Assembly: GCA_029204225.1 (NCBI GenBank)
Contig: CM055095.1
Location: 52,609,836 to 52,673,835, forward strand
DNA from: Diphasiastrum complanatum
Taxonomy: Eukaryota > Streptophyta > Lycopodiopsida > Lycopodiales > Lycopodiaceae
DNA: 64,000 bases
Reading direction: 5' to 3'
Below the pieces are notes generated by a model that was not told the DNA's origin, did not search any database, and saw only the letters and a list, made by a program, of their open reading frames with translations. Positions within the stretch are counted from its first letter, which is position 1, and every line of letters begins with the position of its first letter. Made by a program: the position numbers and the translations under genes. Below, piece by piece: positions 40,431 to 51,344 of this stretch.

Positions 40431-42900
40431 CTCTTCTCCATTCTCGTTCTTCTTATCTCCCTTACCCCATCAGGATGCCCTTCATATCACTGTAATTCTA
40501 GGCAAAACAATCTATATACTCTACCAACAATGATCATAGCCACTTGAATTGTGTGGGTGTTAACTGCTCCCCCACATGCGCAATCTTCTCTTCTTCACAT
40601 GGCTCGGCAAGGTCCATTGGTTGCATTCGCCCAGGTCTCTCGAAAACTTGTTCCACTGGTGCATGCCTTTGATCAGGTTCTCGCTGGGCTTGCGACATCA
40701 AGGTATAATTCTTGAAAGTCTCAGGCATCTTGTGAACTGGTGCTCATCGAGATTCCTCCTTCAGCATATTGATCTTAGCCCGACTGGTCATCTTTTGATT
40801 CTCCATCATCTGAGAAGAGGATGACATTGTATCAGAGTTCATCCTGATTGACTTCAAGGAATCCAACATCTTCTTCTTGTCTCTTCTTGTCATATGGGTG
40901 GATTCGTCCTTGTTGTCTTTCTTCTGAACTGGTGTGACATTCACCTCGTGATTGTGAATATCATCATCCACTGTAGCTATAGCTTCTTCGGGTAGATCAT
41001 TCGATCGAATCACCTGGTTGTAGCATTGTTTCAATTGGTTCTTCTTGTTCGCAGGTGCCTTTGGTGGATCTATCCTTGAAACTTTAAACATAGCAAATTT
41101 TTGCGGTGGTTGAGCTGGTACTCTCTTAATTCCATAGTGGTCTGGGTCCATGTGCTGTAGGACTTGCTCATCAATCAGTTTAGTCTCTTTGTTGTAAGTC
41201 AGAGCATGTTGCCAAGGGACTAAATCATCATCCACTGGGCTCTCAATAGATTTCGCTGACAGCCATGTTACGTTATCATATTCACTCCAAATGTAATTGG
41301 TGTGTCCATGGTGTAACACTTGGGTGAAGATGTGTTGGGTTCAGGATTCAATTCATATTGACATGCTTGGTAGTCAATCATTGCTAATGCATTCATCCAT
41401 ATCATGACATCTGTCTTTGAATCGTAGTGACCACCCTTGGCTTGCCTTGGGCGATCGATCGTATGATCTATCGTGGATGATCCGTCATCAGCCTTGGGTG
41501 CAATAGGTTTCACCGCCCATGTGGTTGGATCAACCTTTACAACCTGTTCTCTATTCTCAAAGGTGAGTTTCCATGTACCCCAGTTGTGTACTACTTGCGC
41601 AGTCCTTGACCATGGCCTTTCCAATAAAACACGATATGCAGATGGAAACTCAAGTATATCCATCACTACAAAAGTGATCACAAACTGCATGCCTGCTATT
41701 TTTATAGGGATATCAACAACCACGGCTGCATAGGCCACAATATATTCATTTATGATAAGATCCATATATGGCTCATCACCCATACCATTGTTGCTGCTCA
41801 AGTTGAGGTGGTACTGGCATCTCTCGTTCTACTGTTGTCAAGTTTATGTGGGCCACTTGTTGATTAGCTGGCCCTGGTGGTGCGGGTAAGGCCATGCGCT
41901 GTTGATTAATTGGCGCGCCATACCTCGGTGCCGCATCTGGTGCCCCTTGATGATATGGATAAGAAGTCTGATAATGACTCCTTTTTTGTTGGACAATCCG
42001 GGGTTAAATGGGCAAAAGGCCGTATCGTGCGATGTTGCGTTGCACAAATAGCAAAATCTCTAGGTCAGTCTCATATTTTGCTTTAGAATTGGACACTTGT
42101 TCGTTGTATGACTTTGTGTGCATACCAAACACCATACATTTTCATGATGGGGATACTATAGCTGGTTTTATTCTGGTAGATTGGGCATTGTTGCTACAGT
42201 TCCTTGTAAGGCTTTCAATTTCTGATCAAACTGTGCCGTAAGTTGCTCCATCTATTATTTGTGTAATTTTGTCATCTATTCCAACAACAGTTCCATGAAT
42301 AGAGTGGAAGCATTTGATGATGATGACGCTATCGAGGGAGTGGGAGTATGGGTGTTTGGATATTCATCGTCTGATCCCTCATCCTCTTCCCTGATGGCAT
42401 CCTCCATAGCTTCTTGCAGAGTAGCGTACTACTCCCATCATTTCAGTTCTCTCTTGATGCTATGTGGTAACCCCGCAAGGAACCACATGATCACCACAGA
42501 ATCAGAAATTAGGGCTGCACTACATTCGGATCGTAGATGTTTGACCCGCTCAATATAGTCCCTGACCCTTTCTCTTTTTCCCATCTTGACCTTACTGAGT
42601 AGGAGAAATGGGTCTTCTAGGAACTTCCTTGGTTTGAAGCGCGTGATGAGAGCCGCCCTAACCGCTTCCCAGGTGGATTTTTTTTTCTCTAACAAGTTGA
42701 AAAACCAATCTTGAGCCACAACTACTAGTGACATGGGGAACGACATCAACTTCTCTACATGTGTCCGATCGCCGTAGATTTCACAAGCTTGCTCGTAGAT
42801 CTAGAGGAAGCGGATGGGATCCGATGATCCGCCATATTTTGGTATCTCCATCCGAGGTGCCCTCCGGATTGCTTGCAAGGGAGCGACAATAGGTACGAGT
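40431..42900 (-). pseudogene. Tat-like gag-protease, element H
   Basis: Reading on the minus strand from about 42900. A capsid region has the WEAVRAALITRFKPRKFLED block (near 42640), FLLLSKVKMGKRERVRDYIE and MWFLAGLPHSIKREL. A CCHC knuckle, CYLCNATSHDTAFC, lies near 42020-42060. A retropepsin-like region at 41268-41801 has PIKIAGMQFVITFVVMDI and the YRVLLERPWSRTAQVV motif typical of plant gypsy protease. The linker towards RT (40534-41319) has EQLTPTQFKWL. Frames break near 42437, 42050, 41810 and 41300. RT onwards is absent, the element being cut where the 3' LTR of F ends. Confidence 0.8.
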
Positions 42901-44397
42901 TGACCCATTGGATCCATTGACAGTGATTCTGGTTCTGTCTCTTGTTGCACAGCTACTAATCTAGGAAGGTGTGGTGCTTGATTCGCTGTCCTTCTTGCTA
43001 CTGATCATCCAGATCTCAGATTCATCCGATGGTGGAGTCCAAGGTAGTTGGATCTTGTTGGTATAGTGGGATGCAGTCTGGATCTTATAGATCCAATCAA
43101 ACTGATAGGCCGGTATTGAGGATTCAGGCCTCTTACGATGGTTTTTCCTTGATAATTGTTTACTCCTTGCACTGATTGTCTTGAGATTCTAGTAGTAGCT
43201 AGATCTTATGCGGATCTTTCCACCGATCTAGTCTGCAAGGGTTCCTAGTGCAAGCGTTGGTTGTGCGAGGGTTCTTTAACTGTTTTGCAGTAAAAAAATC
43301 TTGATATCTTTCTCATTACTGGGATCTAACTCTTGCAAGAATTCACATAAGTTTTATCTAAGGTAGATCTGACTCTGAAATCTCTGTGAGGGTTAACTCT
43401 CACATTAAGTGAAAATTTCACTATTTCCGAGGGTTCAAAACCACTAATTTGGCTTGATCTTCACGAATAATCAGTACTAACTCTCGCAGGCTTCATCATT
43501 AATGGAAATTGACATTCTGGATCGATTGGAGTGGTCTGCGAGAGTTCTCTCTAGAAGGATTTGCTGGATCTTCACTTTTTAGTGATTTTTTAGCACTTAA
43601 ACTCAATTTTTTGCTCATTGGAATCAAACTAACTCTTGCAGACTCTTTTGTGTCCTAGTCTCACTAAGATGGAACTTCAGAATTCTCGACAAGGGTTCTT
43701 GACCACTGGAACTAAAAATTTTAGTGTTTGTGAGGGTTCTTTGCTACTGTCCCATCTTTTTTCCACTAGAAACTCTCACACAGGCACTTAAATTCTGAAC
43801 TAACTCTTGCAGGCTCTACTGTGCCCTGGTCTCAATGAGATGGAACTTCAGGGAGCTCTGCGAGAGTTCTTATGAAGATTTGAATTTTTTTTTATAAGGA
43901 TTTTTTGAGTTTTTATGGTTTTTTCTCTGCTTTTTGCAATTTGATTGGAACTAACTATCACAGGCTTCTATGCAGGTCTGGGACAGTACCCTAGAGATGC
44001 TGCCAATCATGCTAGGATTATCTCTCACTGGTTTTGGAGAAAACAAAATCTCATGAGAAATTTGGCTCTTTTTCCCCTCCAAAATGTAGATTGGTGTGTT
44101 TTTTGGGTATTCTCAGGTTTTGGTTTGGATGTCCATCCCTTAGAGGCTGTTCAGGGCCTCCTCCACCCTCTCACACCTCCTCCACTAGCTGGGAACAATC
44201 CAAACACAAGAAAATACAGAAAACTAACTCGTCCTATCCCAAAATCCACCTAAAACTACTCTAAAAAGCAAGAAATAACTAATATGCAACTATACTAGTT
44301 AGTGAAAACTAACTCTTCCTACCCCAAAATCCACCTAAAACTACTCTAAAAAGCAAGAAATAACTAAAATGCAACTATACTAGTTAGTGAAAACCTA
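42901..44397 (-). other. Untranslated leader, element H
   Basis: About 1.5 kb of non-coding leader. A unit starting aactaactcttgcag repeats with a 171-bp period at 43627 and 43798. Words such as gcgaggg(t)tc and gcgagagttc recur at about 43245, 43265, 43540, 43690, 43735 and 43860. A short duplication also lies at 44217-44390 (gaaaactaactc-tcctaccc... twice). Confidence 0.65.
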
Positions 44398-44415
44398 TCC
44401 CCGGCAACGGCGCCA
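44398..44415 (-). promoter_or_regulatory. tRNA-Asp primer binding site, element H
   Basis: The minus strand reads TGGCGCCGTTGCCGGGGA, an exact match to the PBS expected for tRNA-Asp in Athila/Tat elements. It is separated by one base from the LTR. Confidence 0.92.
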
Positions 44416-44416
44416 C

Positions 44417-44675
44417 TGTAGGGTCGAAGATCTCGCGTAGTAGTAGCCCTCCCGCCTGTCAACAAGGGTTAGAACACTGGATAGGTATCTAACTATGTAA
44501 AGATGCTACCTTTAGATAGTTCTCTACTTCTTACACTAACACTACCACCTTTAACACTACTCCCACTAACTCTACTCCCCTAAACTAGCATTCCATATGA
44601 TTTTTAGTGAAAGAGAGAGAGGGAGAGAGAGAGTTAGATGGATAGAAGGAGCATAGAAAATAGAGGAATAGAGAA

Positions 44676-44746
<71 letters not shown>

Positions 44747-44764
44747 GACGGTGGAGGTTATCTA
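44417..44764 (-). mobile_element. 5' LTR of element H
   Basis: Plus-strand start is tgtagggtcgaagatctcgcg. It is collinear with 55468-55786, sharing cgcctgtcaacaagggttag and aacactggatagg. It contains a (GA)n tract (44679-44743) at the same place as the other copy. It is unusually short (about 350 bp) for this class. The right edge is estimated from where the two copies stop matching. Confidence 0.75.
44679..44743. repeat. (GA)n microsatellite in LTR of element H
   Basis: A GA run of about 65 bp, preceded by imperfect gaga-rich sequence from 44610. Confidence 0.95.
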
Positions 44765-45000
44765 TTGAAACCAAAAAGTATGAACTTGAAAGCAAATGAA
44801 AAAACAACATGGTGATCTGTCTGGCTTCCCCTGCTCAACTATTGAAACAGATTTCAAGCAAAAAAAATCCACACAAATCAAACAAAATCTCTCCCAAATT
44901 AATCCTAAAATGTAATTTTAACACCATTATGCCAAGACAAATGCAAGCTAACATCCAAGCACACATCAGAAACATGCTGAAAATGGAAAATTGGCATAGC
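44765..45000 (-). other. Leader stub of element M
   Basis: It is collinear with the last 180 bp of element B's leader (24820-25004), sharing for example aaatccac-caaatcaa-caaaatc. It is cut by the LTR of element H, so M keeps only LTR, PBS and this stub. Confidence 0.65.
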
Positions 45001-45018
45001 TCCCTGGCAATGACGCCA
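45001..45018 (-). promoter_or_regulatory. Degenerate tRNA-Asp primer binding site, element M
   Basis: The minus strand reads TGGCGTCATTGCCAGGGA, three mismatches from the exact PBS at 44398-44415, next to the LTR end. Confidence 0.7.
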
Positions 45019-45022
45019 AAAT

Positions 45023-45825
<803 letters not shown>

Positions 45826-45837
45826 GATTGAGCATGG

Positions 45838-45998
45838 AAAAACAAATTAATTCACAAAAGCCTTAGATTTCCAAGGAAGATAAGAAGATTGTGAAACAGT
45901 TCGCCATTCAAGGTGGAATACTATTTCAAAAGAAAAAAATTTGTATACTAGGGGATGATGAATCAAAAGAGCAAATTCTTTATGATGCCATGATGTAA
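45838..45998 (+). pseudogene. Chromovirus integrase N-terminal piece, first copy
   Basis: A 160-bp near-repeat of 48250-48415 (aagataagaagattgtgaaac, actaggggatgatgaatc). It is similar on the opposite strand to the start of integrase in the chromovirus at 28860-28960. It stops at ccatgatg, where copia-like sequence begins. Confidence 0.7.
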
Positions 45999-46127
45999 CT
46001 GTTAGAATAAGTGAGTCGAGTTTCTCTCACAGTTCATGACTTTCCATGTTCAGCAGTGATTTTGAGTTTTTTATTGTCTTTGTGATAGTATGCATGTGTT
46101 CCAGTTTGACGGTACATGTAGTGTAAG
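45999..46127 (+). other. Possible copia LTR edge
   Basis: It begins taactgttagaataagtgag, with a plausible TG terminus, and runs about 120 bp to the start of the copia pol frame. Too short to prove. Confidence 0.35.
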
Positions 46128-47582
46128 TTGGGACATGCATCCCGTAATGGGGACCGAACTGTCATGCAGCGGTACGCCACAAAAATTAGACTGACAGATC
46201 ATAAGTTGAAGGTGGAGTTCAACGACAAGAAATGCCAGATCAAGGATGTAAAACGGGGTTTCAAGGTGATTGTTGATGGCTTTAGGGATAAAACTTGTGG
46301 TTTGTACAAGTTAAATGTTGTTGTTATGAAATGCAATGTGTTAGCATCTACATCTATATCACAAAGTGATTTATGGCATAGGCGCATGGGGCATTTGAAC
46401 TTCAAAAGCTTGAGGCTACTTTGTAAGCTCAAGATGGTAACAGGTCTACCTAGTTTGGATGACAAAGAAGAGTCTATTTGCAAGGAGTGTGTGCTAGGCA
46501 AGTTACACATGAAGAATTTCAACAAAGAAGGAGCAACAAGGGCAAAACGAGTGCTTGAGTTGATACACTCTAACCTATGTGGGCCAATGAAGGTAATGTC
46601 TATTGGTAAAGCATTTTATTTGCTAACCTTCATTGATGATTACTCACGGAAGACCTGGATCTACACTGTTAAGCAGAAGTCTGACACATTTGGATGCTTC
46701 AAAAGCTTCAAAGCATTGGTTGAAAATCAGTCAGGTGCTAAGATCAAGGTACTCAGGGCATATCGTGGTGGTGAGTATCGTTCCACAGATTTTATTGACT
46801 TTTGCAAGGAGCATGGCATTAAACAGGAGTTTGCGCAAGTTGATACACCTCAACAAAATGGGGTAGCTGAAAGAAAAAATCGTACCATTGTCGAAGCAGC
46901 TAGGGCAATGATGACACATATGGGAGTTACTGATTCTTTATGGGGAGAAGCTGTCAAAACTGCTGTGTTCTTACAAAATAGAAGCCCTACAGTTGCTATA
47001 CATAATCGCACACCCGAGGAGGCATTCATTGGTAAGAAGCCTAAAATGGATGGGTTGCGAGTATTTGGATGCCAAGTGTATGTTCACATACCTAAGAGCG
47101 AGAGAGCCAAAATGCAGGTAAAGGCCTTGAAGTGCATTTTTACAGGATCTGATGAACAAACCAAGGGATATAGATGCTATGATCCAGAGGGGCTACGTGT
47201 GCACATAAGCCGTGATGTCTTATTTGATGAAATCCATAGATTTGGGGATGAAGAAGAGAATAATGATGAGCTATGCAAGCTTCTCAAAGAGAATGAAATA
47301 GTTCTACCACCACCAGAAGATCATCATGATGATGATGAGGGACGTGGTACTCCTCCCACCATAGAGACGAGATGGAGAGTGAGAAACAAATCTATTGGAT
47401 CAGAAAAGACTGAGGTAGCAGGTGATAAAAGGAAGGAGCAAGATGCACCATGGGATTCCTATTCACCTCGTAGCGGATCACCTCAACATAAGTTACCCAA
47501 ATGGTATACTAAACTCATGAGTGACAAGGAAGGGGAAATTGTTGAGCCTAACAAGGAGGGAGAGTTGCGGCATTCCACATGA
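46128..47582 (+). pseudogene. Copia protease end-integrase, long open frame with altered catalytic site
   Basis: An open frame of 484 codons without ATG support at its left end. It contains the pre-integrase domain (LWHRRMGHLNFKSL, CKECVLGKLHMKNF). The integrase core has LELIHSNLCGPM, TFIDDYSRKTWIY, KVLRAYRGGEYRS and PQQNGVAERKNRT, followed by FGCQVYVHIPKSE, SRDVLFDE and an acidic linker. In copia integrases the first two motifs are normally HSD and RSD/TD, so both catalytic aspartates look replaced (Asn and Tyr) while the Glu remains. The enzyme would be inactive although the frame is open. A stop at 47580 separates it from RT debris. Confidence 0.88.
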
Positions 47583-48145
47583 GAGAGGAAGGAACCTGAC
47601 AAGTTTCAGGTAAATCTTGCACTTATGAGTGATATTATTTCATCTACTGAACCCTCTTGCTTTGAGGAGGCCAAAAATCAGGAGATATGGCAAAAAGCAA
47701 TGTAGGAGGAGATTGATTCCATCAAACACCATGACACATGGGAGATAGTGGATCTTCCAAAGGGCAAAAGACCATTGGCAACAAATGGGTATACAGGAAA
47801 AGTACAATGCCGATGGAACTATTGCAAAACACAAAGCAAGGCTTGTAGTGAAAGGCTATGCGCAAAGTAAGGGCATTGACTACGAAGAGACCTTCGCTCC
47901 TGTGGCCAAGTGGAATACACTTCGCATGATGATTGCTTTGGCAGCACTATTTGGATGAAATCTACATCAGATGGACGTAAACTCTGCATTTCTAAATGGT
48001 AAACTTGAAGAAGAAGTGTACATGGAGCAACCTAGTGGCTTTGTGACACATGGCATGGAAGACAAAGTGTGCAAGCTGAAGAAAGCCTTGTACGAATTGA
48101 AACAAGCACCACGTGCTTGGTATAGCCACTTTGATGAGCTGAACT
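47583..48145 (+). pseudogene. Copia reverse transcriptase 5' fragment
   Basis: It follows on from the integrase frame: KPDKFQVNLALMSDI, SCFEEAKNQEIWQKAM, a stop, DSIKHHDTWEIVDLP, then [34 protein letters not shown] and [17 protein letters not shown]. It ends before the YVDD motif, where chromovirus integrase sequence abuts at about 48146. The first 250 bp resemble 6265-6600. Confidence 0.85.
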
Positions 48146-48830
48146 TGGTCAAGAGAGAGACTTAGTTTTATTGGCCAAGACTCAAGCCATATGTCAAGTC
48201 TTATATGGTTAAGTGCAAGCCCTGTTTGTTAGCCAAAAATCTAGAATGAATGAGCATGGAAAAACAAATTAATTCACAAAAGTCTTAGATTTCCGAGAAA
48301 GATAAGAAGATTGTGAAACATTTCGCCATTCAAAGTGGGATACTATTTTAAAATGAAAAAATTTGTGTACTAGGGGATGATGAATCAAAGGAGCGAATTC
48401 TTTATGATGCCATGATGTACCTTGTGCAGGTTATTCGGGTATACACAAGGCTTTGAACTTGGTCAAGAGAGAGTTTTATTGGCCAAGATTCAAGCCATAT
48501 GTCAAGTCTTATATGGTTAAGTGCAAGCCTTGTCAGTTAGCCAAAATAGAATGCTTAAAGGTTGGAGGGTTGTTAAATCCATTAGATATCTCCCAAAAAT
48601 AATATTAATGGATTTTGTATTTGGACTTCCTAAGACCCAACGACAAAATGATTCTATTTGGGTTGTAGTGGACATATTAAGTAAGTTGGTTACATTTACA
48701 CCAGTAAAGTCAACTGCAAAGGCTTCAGATTTAGTCCATATCTTTGTGGAAAGATTATTTAGGCTTTATGGACTGCCAAGTGATACATCGCTTCGTTTTA
48801 ATTCTACTGATCATACAAACTGAGAAAACC
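48146..48830 (+). pseudogene. Chromovirus integrase, tandemly duplicated segment
   Basis: The piece LVKRE-FYWPRLKPYVKSYMV appears at 48146-48245 and again at 48447-48545. Between them is the N-terminal piece (48250-48415), also present at 45838. The order is thus A (45838), copia, B, A, B. After the second B the core begins: MDFVFGLPKTQRQNDSIW and FVERLFRLYGLPSD, ending near 48820. Many stops are present. Confidence 0.8.
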
Positions 48831-51050
48831 CCATAGTTGATTTCACGAATGTGTTATTACTTTGAGCATTTGCATTTGAAAGTTGCACTCGCATGAACAG
48901 ATGGGATCGAATCGATCCAATCAATATCAAGAATTTTTTGTCGAAGTAGAAAAATTTATGTAAATGAATTTACATGCAAGTAACTTTGAGTACATGCATT
49001 TAGTTGTAAACTTAAATTTTATGAAAATCTACAATATCTTCTTTATGGGCTTCACATTAGTGGAGAGCAATCAATGACACTTGTTAAGCTACATGCTTAG
49101 AGCCATAATGTGTGAGCCCCATGCACTAAAAGTTCATAAGCACCTTCACATGTAACGTATTCACTCGTTGAAGATGATGTTTTAGGGGGGGGGGGAGAGG
49201 GAGTTGCCAAAATCCCTTTACACACAACCCATTCAACATGTCTTCAACATCTCAGATGGTGAAGAAGTTTGCAATATTTGAAAATTTCATCCCTTAGGTC
49301 CATGGATTAGAGGGTGGTGGGACAAAGAATCATTGATATCATATGGGATGCCATCATGATGAGTCCTCACCTCCATAACACCGTCATTTGGCAAACTCTT
49401 TTTTTTAAAAAACAAGCACACGAAAGGCTCATTCTTCTCCACCTGCAAATCAAAGATGGGACCAGAAAAAAAACTATCTGCATGTGTCATTTTTAGGTAA
49501 GTGGCTAGCATTGTAAAGAACCCCTAAGATTTACACAAGACGACTTTAAGGGTATTTTGATGTTGGTGTGCTCAATCACAAGTTTTTAACTTAAAATGGA
49601 CTTCTCTCAATGGTCCATTTAAAACATAAAGGATTTCTTTCATTTCACTTTTATCTTGAGTTGCCACCATGTGGCACATGTGGTTGCATAGGCCCTTGCC
49701 AAATAGGGGCAAGTGAAAGTAGTTTTTTTTGGACTTGGAGATCAAGGCTTGGCATGTTGAGCTACTAGGAGCAGCTTAAAAATAGTGGACCAATGAATGA
49801 GAGGGACTACGTCTCAAACTAGCCAATCATATTGCAACATTCCACTTAACTATCACCAATATTCAAGTGTGAAAGAGGGGAGATCCATTGCATCATCTCA
49901 ATCAACTTGCAACATTCCATTTAATTATTGCCAATCAAATGTGAAAGAGGGGTGGTTTGATGCATCGTCTCACTTGCTGAGGCTTAAAAAATGGATGGCA
50001 AAAATGAAGTTACAAATGTGAAAACAATCTAAGTGACAATTTATAAACTTAAAACACCTTAAGTTACGCATGCGTACAGTGCACACGTATGTGGAAAGAA
50101 GATTTTAGATCACCTTTTCAGAGGGTGAGGACTCTTGAGCATCTACCACCTGGAGTGGCTCATGATATATTGGACACATTCATTTTGTTTTGAAGTGAAT
50201 TAGATTTTTCAATTGCAAATTGTGGGTATCTCGTGTAGCCTAAAAGTAAATGCCACGTGATATTGGTTTGGTCGCCATTCCTCACTAATTTTCTTCTCTT
50301 CGAACAAATGCTTGTATATTAGAGGGAGGGAGCAACGCAGGCGCGATTGCCATTCTAGAATGTGAAGAGATCGATCGTGGATCGTGGATCGTGACCAACG
50401 ACTATTACACCTTCTTCGCAATCGAGCTTGCGACTCTCGCAGCAAATAATGCAAATAATGTTACAAAACTTTGGTGCTCACGTAAGCTGATTTGTGTTGT
50501 GAAGAAGGAATCCAAAAGGTGGGCATCTTTGATTTGACTTTCATCTCGTAATTGCTTTCTTTCTATCATCAGTTAATCTGCGCTAGCATCTTGGCTAGAT
50601 ATCCCGAAAACTAATGCTCGTATCACAGGAAATTATTATTGCAGTCACCAATTATAATAACCATCTGTGTTCTTTATCATCGAAATGGATCCTTTTATTT
50701 ATAACGTAGCATACATGGCAAGTGCTCCATTAATCTGTACTCTTGTTTTTCCGGTTTTGGTCGCTTTTTTACTATGGGAAGGTGTAATTCGTTCTCTCTT
50801 CAGATTTCCTTGCAACACAATATTGCATGCAAAGTCATTTAACGTTTTTTGTTCCAAAGTTGAGCACTGAATACTGAGTACACAGACCTACTAATAAGTG
50901 TTCTGCTCAAATTCTAATTCCTGGCGAATAAGACTAACTTGAGTTGTGTGGAACTCATCGATGCAGATGAGAGCATCGAGGTTAGTGCCATATCGTTGGA
51001 TTTCAACTATTTAACAGGGATACTCACAACTGCAGCAGTGTTGATTGAAA
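48831..51050. other. Non-repetitive-looking AT-rich DNA upstream of the DUF3511 gene
   Basis: No retroelement domains were seen. It holds a G-rich run at 49185-49196 and a ~75-bp imperfect duplication at about 49811-49961 (ttgcaacattcca at 49832 and 49907, then gtgaaagagggg). A 61-codon ATG frame at 50685-50870 has a hydrophobic segment (YMASAPLICTLVFPVLVAFL) but no recognised family. It should contain the promoter of the gene at 51051; no specific box is claimed. Confidence 0.5.
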
Positions 51051-51344
51051 ATGGCTACAGATCTGGCGATGCAGTTGTACAGCAGCAATCATTATCCAGC
51101 AACCTCACATCTTTCATCGAACACTAAAGGCAACCCCGAGTCCATGTATGAATTTTCCATCTCAAATTACAAAGGCAAGAAATCCAGGTTTTGGGACTTA
51201 CGCCCTGACTCTGAAACAAAACGCAAGATACGAGTGACTTCATATAAGGCTTACTCCGTCGAAAGAAAAATGAAATCCTCAGTCAAAAACAGTTTCAGAT
51301 GGCTTAAAAACAAGTACTATGACTTACAGTATCGGTGGTGGTAA
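51051..51344 (+). CDS. DUF3511 domain protein
   Basis: A single-exon ATG frame of 97 residues ending YRWW and stop. The C-terminal half fits the plant DUF3511 pattern. It has a basic RKIRVTSYKAYSVERKMKSS stretch at about residues 57-76, then FRWLKNKYYDL and a final WW, matching the family's (R)VASYK-Y-VEGK-K-S-R--FRW-K-----VYGWW layout. The N-terminal half is Ser/Asn-rich and low in conservation, as usual for the family. These proteins are short, unique to plants and of unknown biochemical role. The in-frame TTG six bases upstream is ignored because an ATG follows. It is uninterrupted and lies in a retroelement-poor stretch, so it is likely a live gene. Confidence 0.88.
   Translation: MATDLAMQLYSSNHYPATSHLSSNTKGNPESMYEFSISNYKGKKSRFWDLRPDSETKRKIRVTSYKAYSVERKMKSSVKNSFRWLKNKYYDLQYRWW

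Noticed and set aside
41473-41733. Plus-strand open frames opposite gag and protease of element H, and similar antisense frames elsewhere
   Set aside because: They are shadows of the minus-strand coding sequence, which carries the recognisable motifs.
50685-50870. 61-codon frame with a hydrophobic segment upstream of the DUF3511 gene
   Set aside because: It has an ATG start but no family resemblance; a frame of this length is expected by chance in AT-rich DNA.
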